A DNA stretch of 8,342 bases, taken from the NCBI GenBank assembly GCA_027858355.1, contig JAQICW010000318.1, positions 1 through 8,342 on the forward strand, read 5' to 3'. The stretch comes from Desulfobacula sp. (lineage in GTDB: Bacteria > Desulfobacterota > Desulfobacteria > Desulfobacterales > Desulfobacteraceae). A program made the position numbers and the translations under genes. Shown here one piece after another: positions 5,683-8,342 of the stretch (the first letter of the stretch is position 1; each line of letters begins with the position of its first letter). The notes below the pieces were generated by a model, which was not told the DNA's origin, searched no databases, and saw only the letters and a list, made by a program, of their open reading frames with translations.

Positions 5683-8240
5683 TATCTTATCCTTTTTCCA
5701 ATTGGAAGTTCATACCGCCTTTTTTTATCAAATTGGTACAGGGCATTGATGGCTGCAGGTGCAGTTGGAACCAGTCCTATTTCACCCACACCCTTGGCCC
5801 CAAAAGGTCCTCTGGGGTCTTTTACTTCAACGGCCTTGACAATGATCTCAGGCATTGACTTGATTTTTGGAACCCCCAGTTTGACCATTTTTGAAGACTT
5901 AAGATACCCATGATTCAATTCCAGTTTTTCAGTAAATGCATACCCAAGCCCCATCATGACCGCCCCTTGAATCTGACCCTCAAACAGGGTGGGGTTGATC
6001 ACTGTGCCGGCATCATGGGCTGCAATGACTTTGTCTACTCTGCCCCTATCATCCAGGATAACCACCTGGGCTGCATATCCATAGGCGAAATGGGTCAAAG
6101 GATTTTCCACAGCTTTGCCAGGACGTGTGGTCCAGTCACAAAACCAGCGTCCCTTGAATTTTTTTCCTATGAGGTTTGACAGATCTTTTGTCTTAAGTTC
6201 TTCCATGAGTTTTTCAGCGGCCATAATCAAAGAATTACCCAGAAGGAAGGTACCCCGACTGGCAGTTGTCATGCCGCCCACAACTTCAGAATCTGTACTG
6301 GACACCACATCAATTTCAATATCTGTAAGTCCTGTCACATCACATAATATCTGTTTGGAAACAGTATCAACACCCTGTCCCATCTCGGTCCAGCCATGGT
6401 GAATAATTATTTTTTTATCGGACACCACTTCTATTTGTGCTTCGCTTTCGTCAATAAGACCATTGCCAAAACCAATATTTTTTATGGCCAGGGCAAGTCC
6501 TGCATATTTGGCGTTATCATATTCATCCTTTACAGCAAGAAGGGTGTCCCGTAATCCGACACCATCGCCCAGGACCTGACCTGTGGCAGTCATGGAACCT
6601 TTTTTAAGGGCATTGTCAAACCTGAACTGCCAGGGATGACATTCTGCTTTTTTACATAGTTCATCCACCATGCACTCCATGGCATAGGTGACCTGGTTGA
6701 CCCCAAAACCCCTCATGGCACCTGCCGGAAGATTATTGGTGTAAACTGCCCTGGATACCACCTTTACCACAGGCACATGGTATCCACCAGAGGCATGACC
6801 TGCCGCCCTATTCAAGACTTCCCCTCCTAAAGATGCATAGGCACCGGTATCACCGATAATATCCGCAGAAAGGGCCGTGAGCATACCATTTTTATCGCAT
6901 CCCAATTTGTAATTCATTACAAAGGGGTGTCGTTTAGGATGCATACGGATGGATTCATCCCTGGACAAGCTTACCTTTACAGTTTTTTTGAGATGGTAAC
7001 TGAAAACAGCTGCATGTCCCTGAACCGTCAGGTCTTCTTTGCCGCCAAAGGCCCCGCCGCAGGGTACAAGGGTTGCTATTACCTGTTCCTTTGGCAAGCC
7101 CAGAATTTTTGAAATGGCCAGCCTGTCTTCATAAATCCCCTGACTTTGGGTAAATACCTGTATGCCTTTATTCCCATGGGGTTTTGCAATGGCTGTTTCA
7201 GTCTCTAAAAAAGCATGCTCAGTAAGCTGGGTCCGGTATTGTGCAGAAACAACATGATCGGACAAATTAAAGGCTTCATCAATGTCTCCCCCTCTTGAGA
7301 ACTCTGTAACAGACAGCAGGTTGCCGTTTTCATGAACTTTTATCGTGTCTTTAAGGGCTTCAACAGGATCAATTACAGGCTCCAGTACTTCATACTCAAT
7401 ATCAATCAATCCACAGGCTTTTCTTGCAATTGCTTCATCTTTGGCCACCACACCGGCAAGAACATCTCCAATATATCGTGTGGTTTCCCCTTTTGAAACC
7501 ATGACGGGCCAGTCCTGATGAAGAATACCGGTCATTCGCTCTCCAGGGATGTCTTTTGTCGTAAATACTCTGATAACACCGGGCAATTTTTTTGCTCGAT
7601 CAATTTTTATGGCCAGCACCCTGGCTCTGGGGTGATCACTGAATCTCAACGCCCCAAATATCATATCGGGAAATTGCATGTCATCAATGAATTCGCGTTG
7701 ACCAAGGGCTGTCATGTATGCGTCATGCTTGGACCTGTTTTTTCCCACGCCCCCGTTTTCATTCAGTATGATTTCTTTTTTGTCCCTTAAGGATTGGGCT
7801 GCCAGTACCACTGCATCTATTATTTTGGCATAGCCTGTACACCGGCACAAATTGGTCGCCAGGGCTTTTTTTATCTCATCCCGGCTGGGAGAATTATTCT
7901 GTTCCAAAAGAATTTTGGTTCTTGAAAGAAACCCTGGGGTACAAAATCCGCATTGGACAGCGCCTTTTTTTACAAAGGCCTTAGCCAGGGTATCTTTAAG
8001 TCCTTTGTCAAACCCTTCTATGGTGACTATTTTAGACCCGGCTATTTTTTTCATGGACGTCCTGCAGGCCAGGGCTGCTTTGCCATCTATTTCAATCAGA
8101 CAGGTGCCGCATGCCCCTTGTCCGGAGCATCCGTTTTTGGGTGAATAAATTCCCTGGTCTTCCCTGAGCCATGTCAAAAGAGAAAGGTCATTACTGCCCA
8201 TGAAAGATATGTGTGCTCCGTTTAGTGTAAATTCAATCAT
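5682..8240 (-). CDS. xdh: Selenium-dependent xanthine dehydrogenase-type molybdenum hydroxylase (fused Fe-S and Mo domains)
   Basis: A complete 852-residue enzyme with the domain order of Desulfovibrio gigas aldehyde oxidoreductase: a plant-type [2Fe-2S] domain (C38, C44, C47, C59), a second [2Fe-2S] helical domain (C97, C100, C132, C134), a hammerhead domain (about 175-295), then the Mo-pyranopterin domains. Active-site motifs are GGAFGGKED (395-403), GAMRGFG (507-513), TEMGQGVDT (618-626) and GAKGVGE (814-820), with E820 as the catalytic glutamate. E402 and R478 match Glu802 and Arg880 of bovine xanthine oxidase. R478 lies exactly 34 residues before F512 of RGFG, the same distance as in the bovine enzyme, so a purine substrate is likely. 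There is no FAD domain, so electrons must leave through a partner. Length and the C-terminal block NPLTHFAYGYAAQVVILD fit the selenium-dependent xanthine dehydrogenase family. E. coli XdhD is the related neighbour gene but has lost Fe-S cysteines that are intact here. No selenocysteine codon is seen; selenium would be a labile ligand. Confidence 0.92.
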   Translation of the reverse strand: MIEFTLNGAHISFMGSNDLSLLTWLREDQGIYSPKNGCSGQGACGTCLIEIDGKAALACRTSMKKIAGSKIVTIEGFDKGLKDTLAKAFVKKGAVQCGFCTPGFLSRTKILLEQNNSPSRDEIKKALATNLCRCTGYAKIIDAVVLAAQSLRDKKEIILNENGGVGKNRSKHDAYMTALGQREFIDDMQFPDMIFGALRFSDHPRARVLAIKIDRAKKLPGVIRVFTTKDIPGERMTGILHQDWPVMVSKGETTRYIGDVLAGVVAKDEAIARKACGLIDIEYEVLEPVIDPVEALKDTIKVHENGNLLSVTEFSRGGDIDEAFNLSDHVVSAQYRTQLTEHAFLETETAIAKPHGNKGIQVFTQSQGIYEDRLAISKILGLPKEQVIATLVPCGGAFGGKEDLTVQGHAAVFSYHLKKTVKVSLSRDESIRMHPKRHPFVMNYKLGCDKNGMLTALSADIIGDTGAYASLGGEVLNRAAGHASGGYHVPVVKVVSRAVYTNNLPAGAMRGFGVNQVTYAMECMVDELCKKAECHPWQFRFDNALKKGSMTATGQVLGDGVGLRDTLLAVKDEYDNAKYAGLALAIKNIGFGNGLIDESEAQIEVVSDKKIIIHHGWTEMGQGVDTVSKQILCDVTGLTDIEIDVVSSTDSEVVGGMTTASRGTFLLGNSLIMAAEKLMEELKTKDLSNLIGKKFKGRWFCDWTTRPGKAVENPLTHFAYGYAAQVVILDDRGRVDKVIAAHDAGTVINPTLFEGQIQGAVMMGLGYAFTEKLELNHGYLKSSKMVKLGVPKIKSMPEIIVKAVEVKDPRGPFGAKGVGEIGLVPTAPAAINALYQFDKKRRYELPIGKRIR
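5690..5694 (-). promoter_or_regulatory. Ribosome binding site of ssnA inside the upstream gene
   Basis: AAGGA on the minus strand lies 7 nt before the ssnA ATG and inside the last codons of the fused hydroxylase gene. Together with the TAATG stop/start overlap it indicates that ssnA is translated by re-initiation or direct binding on the same message. Confidence 0.6.
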
Positions 8241-8244
8241 AATG

Positions 8245-8253
8245 CCTGCCCCC
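8245..8253 (-). promoter_or_regulatory. Weak ribosome binding site of the fused hydroxylase
   Basis: GGGGGCAGG on the minus strand lies 4 nt before the ATG at 8240. It is G-rich but not a consensus Shine-Dalgarno. The start is nevertheless well supported, because MIEFTLNG is the usual opening strand of the [2Fe-2S] domain in this family. Confidence 0.5.
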
Positions 8254-8276
8254 GTTTTGATTTTCCACCACTTGAA

Positions 8277-8342
8277 TCACACCCCCGGCTGCAATAACAC
8301 AGAAATTATTTTGGCTTTCTTATCATCATAAAAGGTGCCAAT
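8277..8342 (-). CDS. 3' end of an unidentified upstream gene
   Basis: On the minus strand one frame is open from the right edge for 21 codons to a TGA at 8277-8279, reading IGTFYDDKKAKIISVLLQPGV. The other two frames meet stops within about 36 bp of the edge. The tail ends 36 bp before the fused hydroxylase ATG, as expected for another operon member. The helix-like end with a basic stretch followed by VLL is loosely like the C-terminus of FAD-binding subunits of Mo hydroxylases (E. coli YgfM or XdhB type). That would supply the FAD missing from the fused enzyme. The match is too short to name the gene, and chance openness cannot be excluded. Confidence 0.35.
   Translation of the reverse strand: MGTFYDDKKAKIISVLLQPGV

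Noticed and set aside
5682..8240. Annotation of the fused hydroxylase as an aldehyde oxidoreductase because of its D. gigas-like layout.
   Set aside because: The purine-contact residues E402 and R478 and the C-terminal blocks fit the selenium-dependent xanthine dehydrogenase family better.
1..8342. Selenocysteine codons or a SECIS element, suggested by the selenium-linked genes.
   Set aside because: All three complete proteins align to their families without an in-frame TGA. In this family selenium is a labile cofactor and does not need UGA recoding.

Overview
All recognisable genes in this 8.3-kb window lie on the minus strand and form one tight, operon-like run of molybdenum-hydroxylase and purine-metabolism genes. 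In transcription order (right to left) they are: the last 21 codons of an unidentified upstream gene; a fused [2Fe-2S]/molybdopterin hydroxylase of the selenium-dependent xanthine dehydrogenase type (852 aa, complete); ssnA, an amidohydrolase (424 aa, complete); ygfK, a large flavin/iron-sulfur oxidoreductase (1125 aa, complete); and the first 304 residues of a second molybdopterin hydroxylase close to Escherichia coli XdhA, which runs off the left edge. I see no RNA genes, CRISPR arrays, insertion sequences or origins.

The gene set matches the selenium-dependent molybdenum hydroxylase neighbourhood of E. coli (ygfK-ssnA-ygfM-xdhD, with xdhABC nearby) and of purine-fermenting anaerobes, but in a different order. 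In these families the selenium is thought to be a labile cofactor atom, not selenocysteine, and I see no in-frame TGA. The likely joint role is anaerobic breakdown of purines such as guanine, hypoxanthine, xanthine or urate. The two Mo hydroxylases would act on the heterocycle. SsnA would remove an amino group or open a ring. YgfK would move electrons between NAD(P)H, flavin, Fe-S centres and a substrate site. The exact reactions of SsnA and YgfK are inferred.

The two Mo hydroxylases are not equivalent. The fused enzyme keeps both residues that mark purine-oxidising enzymes (E402 and R478, matching Glu802 and Arg880 of bovine xanthine oxidase). The XdhA-like enzyme has Gln at the Glu802 position, as E. 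coli XdhA does. YgfK carries the three modules of dihydropyrimidine dehydrogenase in a different order.

Most junctions are very close: a TAATG overlap between the fused hydroxylase and ssnA, and 17 bp between ygfK and xdhA. The exception is a 97-bp gap between ssnA and ygfK. It holds a sequence with imperfect inverted ends and a possible internal promoter. Moderate-to-low GC, clean Shine-Dalgarno sites and an anaerobic Mo/Fe-S gene set suggest an anaerobic bacterium. A sulfate-reducing Desulfobacterota lineage is my best guess, at low confidence; a clostridial host is not excluded.
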